NCBI GenBank assembly: GCA_964434165.1
Contig: CAYSUS010000056.1
Coordinates: 1 to 45,119 of the forward strand
Origin: CAYSUS01 sp964434165
GTDB lineage: Bacteria; Planctomycetota; Planctomycetia; Pirellulales; Thermoguttaceae
DNA length: 45,119 nucleotides
Reading direction: 5' to 3'
Made by a program: the position numbers and the translations under genes. Below the pieces are notes generated by a model. That model was not told where the DNA came from and did not search any database. It worked only from the letters and a program-made list of their open reading frames with translations. Shown here in pieces: positions 14,800 to 24,317 of this stretch (within the stretch, counting starts at the first letter, position 1; each line of letters opens with the position of its first letter).

Positions 14800-16116
14800 A
14801 TGGTAAATCCGCTGTCGCGCAGGAAGCTGCTTGCCGCCCTGGGGACAGGCGGCGCGGCCCTGGGTCTGGGCGCCGCTGCCGGCACGGCCCCAGCCGCCGC
14901 CGATCCTTCGGACCGCGCCGGACCGCGGACCGAGGGCGGGCGCGTGCTCCAACCCCGCCGCGAGCTGCCGGTCATCCATCAGACCCAGGTCGTGGTGGTC
15001 GGGGCCGGGCCGGCCGGCGTGGCCGCGGCGATCGCGGCGCGTCGGGCGGGGGCGCGGGTGACGCTCGTTGAGCGGTACGGCCACTTCGGCGGGCTGTGGA
15101 CCGGCGGCCTGGTGGTCCTGGTGATCGGGCACATCGTGGCCGGCGGCAAGCAGGTCTGCCTGGGGCTGGGCGAGGAGATGATGCGTCGCCTGGAGAAGCT
15201 CGACCGCGGCATCTGCAACCGCCGGCCGGGTACCAATCCCACCGTCGATGCCGAGGCCTTGAAGTATCTGATGGTCGAGATGGTCGCCGAGGCGGGGATC
15301 GACGTGTTCTGCCATAGCTGGGCGGTCAACGCCGTGATGGACGGCGCCACGGCGCGGGGCGTCGTCTTCGAGAGCAAGTCGGGACGCCAGGCGATCCTGG
15401 CCGACCAGGTGGTGGACGCGACCGGCGACGGCGACCTGCTGGGAGCGGCCGGGGCGGAGCACGAGCGGCGAATCTACCACATCGGCCTGCCGTGTCGCAT
15501 CGGCAACCTCGACCGCGTGGACAAGGATGCCGCGTCCAGGGCAAGAAGGCCTCGCCACCTGGGCGGCGTCACGCCCATCCGCGGCGTGAACTGGGTCAAC
15601 ATGCACGGCCCGGACGCGGACGGCCTCGACGTGGCCGCGCTCAGCCGCCTGGAGCTGAACCATCGGCGCCAGATCTGGAAGCAGGTCGGCGAGATCCGCC
15701 GGACGCCCGGCTACGACCCGGTCTATCTCTTGGAAACGGCTCCGCAACTCGGGGTCCGCATCACGCGGATTCTTTCCGGGCTTCACACCATGAAGATGAG
15801 CGACGTGAAAGCCGGCCGCCGCTTCGACGACGTGGTCGGGGTGGGCGGGGCGTGGGGCTGCGATCACCAGCCGTGGCAGATCCCCTACGGGGCCCTCGTG
15901 CCGCGCAACGTCGAAAACCTGCTGGCGTCGGGCCGCTGCATCTCCTGCGAGCCCCGCATGGCCGACCTGATCCGCGTGATTCCGATCTGCTTCGTGACGG
16001 GCCAGGCCGCCGGGTGCGCGGCGGCCATGGCCGTGGAGGACGGATGCCGCGTGCGCCAGGTCGAGGTCCCCCGGCTCCAGAAGCTGCTCGAGCAGCAAGA
16101 GGTGTATCTTGGCTGA
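14800..16116 (+). CDS. Tat-type FAD-dependent oxidoreductase (first paralogue)
   Basis: A 438-residue flavoprotein. The N-terminus LSRRKLLAALGTGGAALGLG has a twin arginine followed by a moderately hydrophobic stretch, consistent with Tat export of a folded FAD protein. The dinucleotide site VVVVGAGPAGVAAAIAA lies at 64-80 with the acidic end of the Rossmann strand at ARVTLVE, and VVDATGDGDLLGAAGA gives the second FAD motif; this is the FAD_oxidored family (HdrA/thiazole-synthase related). GGAG at 14787-14790 supports the ATG at 14800; the upstream extension of the frame crosses the promoter region. The stop overlaps the next gene, a paralogue with the same motifs, and a polyferredoxin follows, so electrons may pass between them. 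Substrate unknown. Confidence 0.88.
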   Translation: MVNPLSRRKLLAALGTGGAALGLGAAAGTAPAAADPSDRAGPRTEGGRVLQPRRELPVIHQTQVVVVGAGPAGVAAAIAARRAGARVTLVERYGHFGGLWTGGLVVLVIGHIVAGGKQVCLGLGEEMMRRLEKLDRGICNRRPGTNPTVDAEALKYLMVEMVAEAGIDVFCHSWAVNAVMDGATARGVVFESKSGRQAILADQVVDATGDGDLLGAAGAEHERRIYHIGLPCRIGNLDRVDKDAASRARRPRHLGGVTPIRGVNWVNMHGPDADGLDVAALSRLELNHRRQIWKQVGEIRRTPGYDPVYLLETAPQLGVRITRILSGLHTMKMSDVKAGRRFDDVVGVGGAWGCDHQPWQIPYGALVPRNVENLLASGRCISCEPRMADLIRVIPICFVTGQAAGCAAAMAVEDGCRVRQVEVPRLQKLLEQQEVYLG

Positions 16117-17509
16117 ATCACGCCTGACCGCAACCGGCGAGAGACCGAGGCGCAACGAGCCCCTCACGCGGCGCGACCTGATCCGGCTCGCGGGGGCGAC
16201 CTCGCTGGCCGCCGGCATGACGGGGCTGGGCATCGTCCGGCAAGCCGAGGCCGACCCCGCCCAGCGTCCCGACGCCAAGCCCGGCGCTCATCGCGACACC
16301 CCCGACGGACACCCCGCGGCGATCGAGGACGGGCGCGTGTTCGAGCCGGAGCAGACGGTTCCGGTGCTCCACCAGACCGACGTGCTGGTCGTGGGGGCCG
16401 GGCCGGCCGGGGTGTGCGCCGCTTTGGCCGCGCGGCGCACCGGGGCCTCGGTGACGCTGGCGGAGCGGTACGGCCACTTTGGCGGTCAGTGGACGGGCGG
16501 CCTGGTGCTGGAAGTCGCCGGCATGCACGCGGCCGGCGGCAAACAGGTGGTGCGCGGGCTGGGCGAGGAGATTCTTCGCCGGGCCGACAAGCTCGACCGG
16601 GCGATCATCGATCGCCGGCCGGGCGTCAACGCCACCGTGGACGCCGAGGCCCTGAAGTACGTCATGGTCGAGATGGTCGTCGAGGCCGGGATCGACTGCT
16701 TCCTCCACTGCTGGGGCGTGGACGCGATCTGCCGTGCCGGCGTCGTCCAGGGAGCCGTGGTCGAGAGCAAGTCGGGCCACCAGGCCATCCTGGCCCGTGC
16801 CGTGGTCGATGCCACGGGCGACGGCGACCTCTTCGCCGCGGCCGGGGCCGAGCACGAGACCATGAAGTACCATGTGGGGCTGGTCTGCCGCATCGGCAAC
16901 CTCGACAAGATCGATCCCGATAAGGCCCGAGGGGCCCGGCCGCCCCGACACCTCGGCGCGCCCACGCCCATCTCCGGAGTTCACTGGGTGAACATGCACG
17001 GGCCCGAGGCCGACGCCCTGGACGTCCGCGAACTGACCCGCCTGGAGCTCAACCACCGCCGGCAGATCTGGCGCCAGGTCGAGGCGATCCGCCGCACGCC
17101 GGGCTACGAAGAGGTCTATCTGGTGGAGACGGCTCCGCAATTGGGCGTGCGCATGTCGCGGCTCCTTTCGGGGACGGCCCGGCTGACGCTCGAGGACGTC
17201 AAGTCCGGCCGGCCGCGCGAGGACCGCATCGGCGTGGGAGGCGACTGGACGTTCAAGCAGGGGCCTTGGCACATCCCCTACGGCGTGCTGGTGCCCAGGT
17301 CGATCGACGGCCTGCTGGCCGCGGGGCGCTGCATCTCGGGCGAGCCGGGAGTCTGCGACTTCGTTCGGATCATCCCCACCTGCTTCGTCACGGGACACGC
17401 GGCGGGCACGGCCGCCGCCCTGGCCGCCCGGCAGGGCTGCCCGCCGCGCGAGGTGGAAGTTGCTGGGCTTCAGAAGACGCTCCGCGAGCAGGACGCATAT
17501 CTAGGGTAG
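16109..17509 (+). CDS. Tat-type FAD-dependent oxidoreductase (second paralogue)
   Basis: A 466-residue paralogue of the preceding gene; long blocks are shared, for example RYGHFGG.WTGGLV, AEALKYxMVEMVxEAGID, NWVNMHGPxA-like HWVNMHGPEA and LELNHRRQIW. The N-terminus EPLTRRDLIRLAGATSLAAG is a good Tat signal, and GAGPAG lies at 96-101. The start appears to be a TTG at 16109, overlapping the upstream stop by eight bases; no ATG or GTG precedes the Tat motif in this frame, so the TTG is inferred by elimination and by coupling. The pair probably arose by tandem duplication and then diverged enough to suggest different substrates or a heterodimer. A 29-base gap separates it from the polyferredoxin gene if that starts at 17539. 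Confidence 0.87.
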   Translation: MAESRLTATGERPRRNEPLTRRDLIRLAGATSLAAGMTGLGIVRQAEADPAQRPDAKPGAHRDTPDGHPAAIEDGRVFEPEQTVPVLHQTDVLVVGAGPAGVCAALAARRTGASVTLAERYGHFGGQWTGGLVLEVAGMHAAGGKQVVRGLGEEILRRADKLDRAIIDRRPGVNATVDAEALKYVMVEMVVEAGIDCFLHCWGVDAICRAGVVQGAVVESKSGHQAILARAVVDATGDGDLFAAAGAEHETMKYHVGLVCRIGNLDKIDPDKARGARPPRHLGAPTPISGVHWVNMHGPEADALDVRELTRLELNHRRQIWRQVEAIRRTPGYEEVYLVETAPQLGVRMSRLLSGTARLTLEDVKSGRPREDRIGVGGDWTFKQGPWHIPYGVLVPRSIDGLLAAGRCISGEPGVCDFVRIIPTCFVTGHAAGTAAALAARQGCPPREVEVAGLQKTLREQDAYLG

Positions 17510-17538
17510 GGCAGGGCAGGGGGCCCGATTCGCCCGAC

Positions 17539-18888
17539 GTGCCGAACGATCGAGCAGATGGTCCGCCGGTGACGCAAACAGGCTCCAACACACGCCGCCG
17601 GCTTCGATGGGCCACGCGGCTGGCCGCGCTGGCGACGGCCATCCTGCTGCTCCTGCCCGCGGTGCCGCTGGCCCGCGCTCCGATGCTCGTGCCCGCAGCC
17701 AGTCCCTTCGCGGCCGCCGGCGCGGCGATCGCCGCGCGATCGGTCACCACGGCCACGCTCTTGGCGATACCGGCCTTCGTGCTGGTCCTGCTGGTCCGCC
17801 GCGGGTTCTGCCGCTGGGCCTGCCCGGTGGGATTGCTCACCGATCTGTCCGGCAAGGTTTCGCCCGTGCCCAGGTCCTGGTGCGAGCGGCTCCCGCGCGT
17901 GGGGCGCTGGGCGGCGATCGCCACGCTGGCGGGCGCGTGCGTGGGCTATCCGCTCCTCTTGTGGATGGACCCCCTGGCGATCCTGGCTGGGGTGTTCGGC
18001 CCTTGGCGCGGGCCGGTCACGGCCGCGGCGGCGGCGCCGATGCTCGCGCTGCCCACCGTGCTCCTGGTCTCCTGGCTCCTGCCCGGGGCCTGGTGCCGCC
18101 GCCTTTGCCCCTTGGGAGCGACGCAGGACCTGGTGGCGATGCCGGGCCTTCTCCGGCGGCGGCGTAGAGTCGGTTCGGAAGCTGCCGGGCGTGCGCCTGC
18201 CGACCCGCAGGGTGGCATGCCGCTTGGGCGCCGCTCGGCCTTCGCCCTGGCCGGGGCCGCGGCCTCGGCAGGTTTGGGGATGTGGCTGGGGCGCAAGGTC
18301 CAGCGAGGGGCGGCAGCCGAGGGACGAGCGCGTCTTCGCCCGCCGGGCGCCGTCCACGATCCGCAGTTCGCCGGGCTCTGCGTGCGGTGCGGCAACTGCG
18401 TGCGGGCGTGCCCGGCGGAAATCATCGCGCCGGACCTGGGAGGGAGCGGACTGGCCGAGTTGCTGGCCCCCGTCGTCCGCTTCGAGGGCGACTTCTGCCG
18501 GCCCGGCTGCGTGCGGTGCATGCTCGTCTGCCCCTCCGGCGCGATCCGACTGCCCCGCGGCGAGCATGCCCGGCAGATCAAGCTCGCCGCGCCGATCGGC
18601 CTGGCCGTGGTGGATATGGACCTGTGCTGGCTGGCGGACGACCGCGAGTGCAGCATCTGCGCCCGGGAGTGCCCGTTCGAGGCGATCACCTTCGCCTGGT
18701 CGGACGAGACCTACACGCGCACGCCGGTGATCGATCCGGCGCGGTGCCCCGGCTGCGGCGCCTGCGAGGTGGCTTGCCCGGCCGGCAACGACTGGGAGCG
18801 GGAGAACCTCGATCCTCCGCCTCCGCCGCGCCAGGCGATCCGCGTGGTGCAGGGCACCTCCCCCAGGCCCGCGCCTCCTACCGCGTGA
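17539..18888 (+). CDS. NapH-like membrane polyferredoxin
   Basis: About 449 residues. The first half has four or so membrane helices with two loop motifs, CRWACPVGLLTDL (Cys91, Cys95) and CRRLCPLGATQDL, as in NapH/RnfE-type quinol-linked electron carriers. The second half holds four iron-sulfur clusters' worth of cysteines: CVRCGNCVRACPAE, CxxxCVRCMLVCPSGAI, CSICARECPFEAI and CPGCGACEVACPAG. A stretch GRRSAFALAGAAASAGLGMW in the middle looks like an embedded Tat-like signal or further helix. The start is uncertain: GTG at 17539 or GTG at 17569. It follows two Tat-type flavoproteins and could carry electrons between the quinone pool and them. Its last 11 bases overlap the end of the convergent glycosidase gene. 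Confidence 0.85.
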   Translation: MPNDRADGPPVTQTGSNTRRRLRWATRLAALATAILLLLPAVPLARAPMLVPAASPFAAAGAAIAARSVTTATLLAIPAFVLVLLVRRGFCRWACPVGLLTDLSGKVSPVPRSWCERLPRVGRWAAIATLAGACVGYPLLLWMDPLAILAGVFGPWRGPVTAAAAAPMLALPTVLLVSWLLPGAWCRRLCPLGATQDLVAMPGLLRRRRRVGSEAAGRAPADPQGGMPLGRRSAFALAGAAASAGLGMWLGRKVQRGAAAEGRARLRPPGAVHDPQFAGLCVRCGNCVRACPAEIIAPDLGGSGLAELLAPVVRFEGDFCRPGCVRCMLVCPSGAIRLPRGEHARQIKLAAPIGLAVVDMDLCWLADDRECSICARECPFEAITFAWSDETYTRTPVIDPARCPGCGACEVACPAGNDWERENLDPPPPPRQAIRVVQGTSPRPAPPTA

Positions 18889-21568
18889 TCAGGTAGTACA
18901 TCACCCGCGGCTCCAGGTCGATGCGGCTGGCCCGCACCGGCTCGCCCGCCGGCACGCCGTTGCCGTCCAGGGGCGTGGCCTTCAGCCGGGCCGCGTCCTT
19001 GCGGAGCAGCCGCACCGTGCCGGACACCTCGCGGACCAGCCACGGATCGACGCCGATGCTGGTGATGCGATACTCCCCGGGCGAGAGCGGCTCGGCGGCG
19101 AACGAGGCCGCTTTCTCCTCGGACATCACCTGGAGCAGTATGCGGCTCGAGGTGGCCAGCGGCTCGGGCTCCATGCTCACGGCCACGACGTGGCCCAGCT
19201 CCATATCCGACTCGACGGCCAGATCGCCCAGCCGGATCTCGCCGCCCGCCTTGAGGGCCCCCGAGGCGGCCTGCACGCACGGGGCGTCGATCAACAGCAG
19301 CCCCTTGCCGTAGTCGAGCTCAAGCTGCCCGGTCGAGGACTTGACGACCTGCTTCCGGCGATCGACGCGCGGCTTGAGGTCGGCCAGCACGTGGTCCTTC
19401 GGCTCGGCCAGGAAATGGACGTTCGTCCTGCCGGCGTAGTGCACGAGCGGGTCGATCCGCTGGCCCGGCTCGATCTCCAGGCCCTCCGGCACGTCCTTCA
19501 GCCGCAGCTGGTCGAAGGCGGCATCCTGCGGCAGGGGCGTTCCTTTCAGGTCCAGGAGGTCGTCCACCGACAGGTTCACCTCGGCCATCACCTCGCCCGG
19601 CTCGACCAGGGCGCGGCGATAGATCATGGCCGCGGCCGGGAACTGCCCCATCATGGCCGGCGACATCAGCGTCCACGGCTGCATGAAGAAGTTCGGCTTG
19701 ACGGCCCAGGTGTCGCTGTCCAGGGCGAAGTGGACGATGGCGTCCGAATCCTGGAGCGACCCGTACGCGGCGTAGTAGAGCGGGGCCTCGCTGCGGTAGC
19801 GGTTGGGCCGGTTGAAGGTGGTCTCGGAGATCATCGACGGCTTGCCGCCGTAGCAGGGATCCATCACGGGATGGACGAACTGCTTGGGCCCGCCCGGCTT
19901 CTCGGAGTCGAACCGCAGCGCGCTGCGGTCGGCGTAGGTGTGCCCGTTGCGCACGGACCAGCCGGCGTTGTCGCCCTGGTGGTGGCAGCCGAAGTAGCCG
20001 TGCCGATCGACGAAGTCGCCCGCCGTGTAGGTGAGCTTCTCGATGGGGCCGAAGTACTCGGGGCTGGCCGTGGTCCAATTCGAAGCGCTGATCAAGCCCT
20101 TGAAGCCGAGGTTGCGGAGGAACGTGGCGGTCTCTTCGTAGAAGGCCCGCTGGCTCTCATACAGGAACCGCGTTTGATCCTGGTCGCGGACCGTGCGCTG
20201 TCGGATCACCACCCACGGATGGCGGAAGCCCATGCGCCCCTCGCCCGGGGCGTCGCGCTTGTCTTTTCTCCCTTTCCATCGCTCGTAGGCCGCCTCGAGC
20301 GAGCCGTACCGCTCCACGAGCCAGTCGCCGTACTCCTTTTCGAGGATGCGGAGCTGCGGGTCGGGGATGTTGTCGGGCGCGAACGTCCAGAAGAAGTAGG
20401 AGTCCTCGTTGATCAGCTCCAGGCCGAACACGGCCGGCTCGTCAACGAGGCGCTTTCCCGTGCGCGGGTCCTCGGTCAACAGCAGCGTCTTGAGCCACGC
20501 GCGGTACTTCTCCTGGAAGCCATCGTTGAAGTACAGGGCGGCGAAGGGATGCTTCCTGCCGTCGTAGCCTTCCAGCCACGGCGTGCCCGGCTTGGGCCGC
20601 AGCCACAGCGGGAAATAGACCGAGAAGTGCGTGTAGATGCCCTCCTTCTTCAGGGCTGCGACCACCTGCTGCCGCCACGCCACGGCCTCACGCCGCGGCT
20701 CGCCGTCGTCGTCGCACACGCGCCCGTGCACGCGGACCAGGTTCACGCCGTACCGCGCAAGGTTGCGCGCCAGCCGGGCGAGGGCCTCGGGGTCCTTCAG
20801 CTCGTGCGGCGGGCCGTTGACCCCCCAAAACCGCACGGGCTTGCCGCTGTCGCCAAGGACAAACCGATCGCCCTCGGCGCGCACGAACCCGCTCTGGCCG
20901 GCCGTCTCCTCGTTCATGTAGCGCAGATCGAACTCGCAGCGGGCGCCGGCCTTCCGCGCGCCGGGCTGGAAGGGGAACCAGCCCTCGTTCGCTCTCGCCA
21001 GCCGCTCCGCGTACTCGGCCACCTCGTCGGGCTTCATCGTCCCCTGCGGCCGGAAAGGCTCGCTCGTGAGCACGAAGCAGTCGAGATACCCGTGGTGGTG
21101 CTTGTCGCCGTGCATACGGAAGGCGATCGTGTTGGCCCCTTGCCCCAGGCGCACCCTGCCCACCTTGTTCCAGCAGAGGAACCGCAGGTCGGGCTTGCCG
21201 TCGGCCGCTACGTTCACGTTGCCGTGCCGGTCCTTGTCGAAGTCGATCGCGGTCCACTCCCCTTCGTTGAGCCGGTAGGAGAGCTTCGAAAGAACCGGGT
21301 TGGCGCGGACCCACAGGTCGTACTCGCCAGCCCGCTTCGGCTCCACCGCGTACTCGGCCTCGGCCGGCCGGTCGTCGTTGAAGTGGCTGAGGAACCCGCC
21401 TGCGGAGAAATGCTCGCGCTTGACCTGGTCGTACCAAGGGTGGCCCTTCATCGAGTGCTTGACGGGCTTCTCCCCCTCGATCCAGATCCATTCGGCCCGG
21501 ACCGAAACACCCGAAAGCCCGAGTACGATGCCGGCAAGCAGAACACAGCGCGAGAACGACCTTGGCAT
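18878..21568 (-). CDS. Large secreted glycoside hydrolase-like protein
   Basis: An 896-residue exported protein. The signal peptide is residues 1-25 (cut near VRAEW). Residues 25-190 look like a carbohydrate-binding beta-sandwich (AGEYDLWVRANPV..., GANTIAFRM). The middle matches a TIM-barrel glycosidase of clan GH-A type: RFWGVNGPP, NLVRVHG, then LELINED with the Asn387-Glu388 pair typical of the acid/base, and Glu582 in MISETTFN as a candidate nucleophile. The C-terminal 250 residues resemble beta-domains found after such barrels. Substrate is unknown; plant or algal polysaccharides are reasonable for this phylum. Spacing between the two glutamates is larger than usual, so the nucleophile is tentative. 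It converges with the polyferredoxin gene, overlapping it by 11 bases. Confidence 0.8.
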   Translation of the reverse strand: MPRSFSRCVLLAGIVLGLSGVSVRAEWIWIEGEKPVKHSMKGHPWYDQVKREHFSAGGFLSHFNDDRPAEAEYAVEPKRAGEYDLWVRANPVLSKLSYRLNEGEWTAIDFDKDRHGNVNVAADGKPDLRFLCWNKVGRVRLGQGANTIAFRMHGDKHHHGYLDCFVLTSEPFRPQGTMKPDEVAEYAERLARANEGWFPFQPGARKAGARCEFDLRYMNEETAGQSGFVRAEGDRFVLGDSGKPVRFWGVNGPPHELKDPEALARLARNLARYGVNLVRVHGRVCDDDGEPRREAVAWRQQVVAALKKEGIYTHFSVYFPLWLRPKPGTPWLEGYDGRKHPFAALYFNDGFQEKYRAWLKTLLLTEDPRTGKRLVDEPAVFGLELINEDSYFFWTFAPDNIPDPQLRILEKEYGDWLVERYGSLEAAYERWKGRKDKRDAPGEGRMGFRHPWVVIRQRTVRDQDQTRFLYESQRAFYEETATFLRNLGFKGLISASNWTTASPEYFGPIEKLTYTAGDFVDRHGYFGCHHQGDNAGWSVRNGHTYADRSALRFDSEKPGGPKQFVHPVMDPCYGGKPSMISETTFNRPNRYRSEAPLYYAAYGSLQDSDAIVHFALDSDTWAVKPNFFMQPWTLMSPAMMGQFPAAAMIYRRALVEPGEVMAEVNLSVDDLLDLKGTPLPQDAAFDQLRLKDVPEGLEIEPGQRIDPLVHYAGRTNVHFLAEPKDHVLADLKPRVDRRKQVVKSSTGQLELDYGKGLLLIDAPCVQAASGALKAGGEIRLGDLAVESDMELGHVVAVSMEPEPLATSSRILLQVMSEEKAASFAAEPLSPGEYRITSIGVDPWLVREVSGTVRLLRKDAARLKATPLDGNGVPAGEPVRASRIDLEPRVMYYLITR

Positions 21569-21890
21569 GGCTCACCTGTCTGTCTGGGGAAGGGAAGGCA
21601 GGACCACGGAAACGCGGAGGGCACAGAAGAGAAGAATGTGACTCGCCTCAAGCGGATCGACCTCGCAAGGCGGGTCGCTGGACTATCGCGCTTGGCCCAT
21701 CCTTCCTCCTCTCCCCTTCGTCCGTGCCTCCGTGGCGAAGCTGTACCGTTTCCGTGGTGCAGCTACCATTGTCCCAGACGCCGGCGGACCACGCAAACGC
21801 GACGCCTGAGCGGCGGCCTCGCTTGCTTCGGTGATGCACGGGCCCCGTCCCGCCCTGGCGGCGGCCGATCCTCCCCAATCGCCCAGGGAC
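21569..21890. repeat. Gene-free spacer framed by ACCACGGAAAC inverted repeats
   Basis: No gene is seen in these 322 bases. ACCACGGAAAC at 21603-21613 is repeated exactly in reverse complement at 21748-21758, and words such as CGTGCCTCCGTGG near 21723-21735 belong to the same family as the repeat at 6538-6647. The spacer separates the starts of the glycosidase (21568) from the end of the permease (21891), both on the minus strand, so the glycosidase promoter should be in it. Confidence 0.6.
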
Positions 21891-24116
21891 TTACCCCCCG
21901 CGACTGATGACCAGCATCGGGGTGGCCGTGCGGCCGGCCAGGTCCAGGGTGAAGTGGCCAAAGACCTTCTCGCGGCGGCTGACCCGCTGCACGCCCACGA
22001 TTACCAGGTCGCTTCTCGCGGCGTGCTCGGCCACCGTCTCCACGGGGCTGGCGCTGAGTTCGACCTCCACATCGTGCTCCCCGGGCCACAGGTCCTGCCC
22101 GACCTGGGCCAGCAGCCGCGCGGCGGCAAGCCGCTCCGGGCCGGTCGCCCGCTCGGGCAGGACCCGGAGGAACGTCACCTCGCGGGGCGCCGCGCGCGAG
22201 AGGCTCCCCAGCAGGCGCGCCAGGAGGCGCCGGTGGGCCCCGCGCCCGGCCACGGGCACGAGGATCCGTCGCGCCTGGCTCACGTCCCAGCCCTGCGCCG
22301 CGCGGAGCAGCACCACGTCACAATCGAGCTGATTGATCAGGCGATTGAGCGGCTTGATCGCCGTCTTGTCCTCCAGGTCGCCGAGCCCCAGGAGCAGGCT
22401 CTCGCAGCCGTGGACCCGTGCGACGCGGACGATCTCGGGCCAGGGCGAGGGGGCCATCGTCGTGAGGGCCTCGGGCGGCCTGACCGCCGCGGCCGAGGCG
22501 GCGATCGCTTCGCGGAGCACGCGCTGCGCGCGGTCCAGCGGCTGCGAGTCCTCCTTGGGGCGCCAGTCGCGCGGCGTCACGATCACGGAGAGGAGCAGCA
22601 CCCGTCCCACCTGGGGCGCGGCCAGGGCGCTGGCCACGGCCACCAGGCTCGCCGCGTTGTCCGGATTGGCGATGGGCACGAGCACCAGGGGACTGCGCCC
22701 GCGAAGCCGCTGGTGCTCGGGGTCGAGCGCGGCGAGCGACGCGTCGGCGATCCTCGCCCTGTGGGCGAAAAGCCCCATGAACAGCAGCCCGCCCAGCGAG
22801 AGCCAGACCACGGTGATCAGGCCGGCCGAGGGGACGGCGATTCCCTGGTACACGGCCAGGGACACGCACGTCAATCCGCCGAGGACCGGCACGGCCGGAA
22901 ACAGGGGCACGCGGAACGGCGGGGGCCGGTCGGCGCTCCGCTGGCGCACGAGGATCGCGATCCAGTGGGCCAGGGCGAAGGTGATCAGGAAGATCAGGCT
23001 CGACGCCGCCCCCGCGCGGGTCACGTCGGAGACGATCAGCAGCACCCCAACCACCAGCGCGGCCGTGACCAGGACGGAGGCCACGGGCGTCCTGCGACGC
23101 CGACTCAGCACGGCGAGCGGCCGGGGCATGGTACGATCGCGGGCCATGGACATGGCCACGCGCGAGGCGGCCAGCAAATTGGCGTGCAGGGCCGAGAGCA
23201 TCGACAGGACCGCTCCCACCACGACCAGCCAGTAGCCGAACGACCCCAGGTAGTTCTCCGCGGCCACGGCCACGATCGTGGCGGGACAGCGCCGGCCCAC
23301 CTCGACGACCGACTCGCCGGGCGTCCCCACCGTGGCCACGATGAACAGCAGGGGGAGGTAGATCGCCAGGGCCACGGCGAGCGAGCCGAGCATGGCGCGG
23401 GGAATCGTACGCTCGGGCTCGCGGATCTCGCCGGCCACCGCGGCGATGAGGTCGAAGCCCTGCAGGGCGATGAACGTCATGCCCATCGCTTGCAGCAGCC
23501 CCGCCGTGCCAAAGGCGAAGAACGGCCGAAGCTGCCCGACCACATCCCCGGGCGGACGGCGGAGCACGGCCGCCAGGCCGAAGGCGATGAGCACCGTGAA
23601 CACGATCACCTTGCCCACGTTGGGAAGCTGGCCTCCCCCGGAGCTTCTCCACAACAGGGCCAGCGTGTAGAACAAGGTCGCCAGGGCGGCCAGCTCAAGC
23701 GCGGCCCAGGGCGACTCGAGCCAGGCGCTCGGCTGGCGCCCCAGGGCCGCCAGCAGCTCGGAGGCGCCGGCCACGGCGAACCGGCCGAAGCCGATGGCGT
23801 ACAGGGCCGCGGCCACGATCGAGGCGAACCACACGACCCAGCCGACCATGAAGGCCGACTCGACGGAAAGCACCCGCTTGGCGAACACGTAGGTCCCGCC
23901 CGACTGCGGGAACTTGGACGAAACCTCGGCGAAGCTCAATGCCGTGAGCACGGCGATCAGTCCGTTCAGCGCGAACGCCACCATGGCGCTGGGACCGGTC
24001 GCGGCAAAGGCCACGCCGGCCAGGGCCAGGATCCCGCCGCCGACGATGGCCCCGATCCCCACGCCCGTCGCGCCCAACAGGCCCATGTGACGTTCGATGC
24101 GGTGCTCGGTTCTCAC
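21891..24116 (-). CDS. Amino-acid permease (APC family) with C-terminal universal-stress domains
   Basis: A 741-residue protein. Residues 1 to about 440 form a twelve-helix APC-superfamily transporter; the first helix contains GATGVGIGAIVGGGILALAG, the unwound Gly-rich segment that binds the amino-acid backbone. After the last helix come two universal-stress (Usp) domains: one beginning LVLVPIANPDNAASLVAVAS and one beginning ARRILVPVAGRGAHRRLLAR and containing DLVIVGVQR. The start is a GTG at 24116 (VRTEHRIERHMGLLG), since the longer frame up to 24200 adds residues unlike the family; the internal ATG just before GLLG is another option. Usp domains may bind nucleotides and gate transport by energy or stress state. 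The specific amino acid cannot be told. Confidence 0.9.
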   Translation of the reverse strand: MRTEHRIERHMGLLGATGVGIGAIVGGGILALAGVAFAATGPSAMVAFALNGLIAVLTALSFAEVSSKFPQSGGTYVFAKRVLSVESAFMVGWVVWFASIVAAALYAIGFGRFAVAGASELLAALGRQPSAWLESPWAALELAALATLFYTLALLWRSSGGGQLPNVGKVIVFTVLIAFGLAAVLRRPPGDVVGQLRPFFAFGTAGLLQAMGMTFIALQGFDLIAAVAGEIREPERTIPRAMLGSLAVALAIYLPLLFIVATVGTPGESVVEVGRRCPATIVAVAAENYLGSFGYWLVVVGAVLSMLSALHANLLAASRVAMSMARDRTMPRPLAVLSRRRRTPVASVLVTAALVVGVLLIVSDVTRAGAASSLIFLITFALAHWIAILVRQRSADRPPPFRVPLFPAVPVLGGLTCVSLAVYQGIAVPSAGLITVVWLSLGGLLFMGLFAHRARIADASLAALDPEHQRLRGRSPLVLVPIANPDNAASLVAVASALAAPQVGRVLLLSVIVTPRDWRPKEDSQPLDRAQRVLREAIAASAAAVRPPEALTTMAPSPWPEIVRVARVHGCESLLLGLGDLEDKTAIKPLNRLINQLDCDVVLLRAAQGWDVSQARRILVPVAGRGAHRRLLARLLGSLSRAAPREVTFLRVLPERATGPERLAAARLLAQVGQDLWPGEHDVEVELSASPVETVAEHAARSDLVIVGVQRVSRREKVFGHFTLDLAGRTATPMLVISRGG

Positions 24117-24317
24117 TGGTTGCTGTGCAGCGTACGCGGAATCAGATAATGGAAGTCGTCGGCCTCCTCGACCTGGCATCACTCGCACAACACCGGGCAA
24201 GGCTCCTTGCGGGTCGTCTCAAGAGTAGCGAAGCAAGGCGGGTTGGGGAAGGGCAGCGGGAGGAGGGGTGGACCAGGTGGAAATGCGGAATCCGTCGTCT
24301 GCTAGCTTGAAGGACCG

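Noticed and set aside
19190..21907. 905-residue open frame antisense to the glycosidase gene
   Set aside because: A GC-rich shadow frame, rich in Arg/Gly/Val/His, with no motif, opposite a clearly real gene with signal peptide and catalytic residues.
21831..24149. 772-residue open frame antisense to the amino-acid permease
   Set aside because: Low-complexity Gly/His/Arg/Gln composition typical of a shadow; the opposite strand encodes a clear APC transporter.
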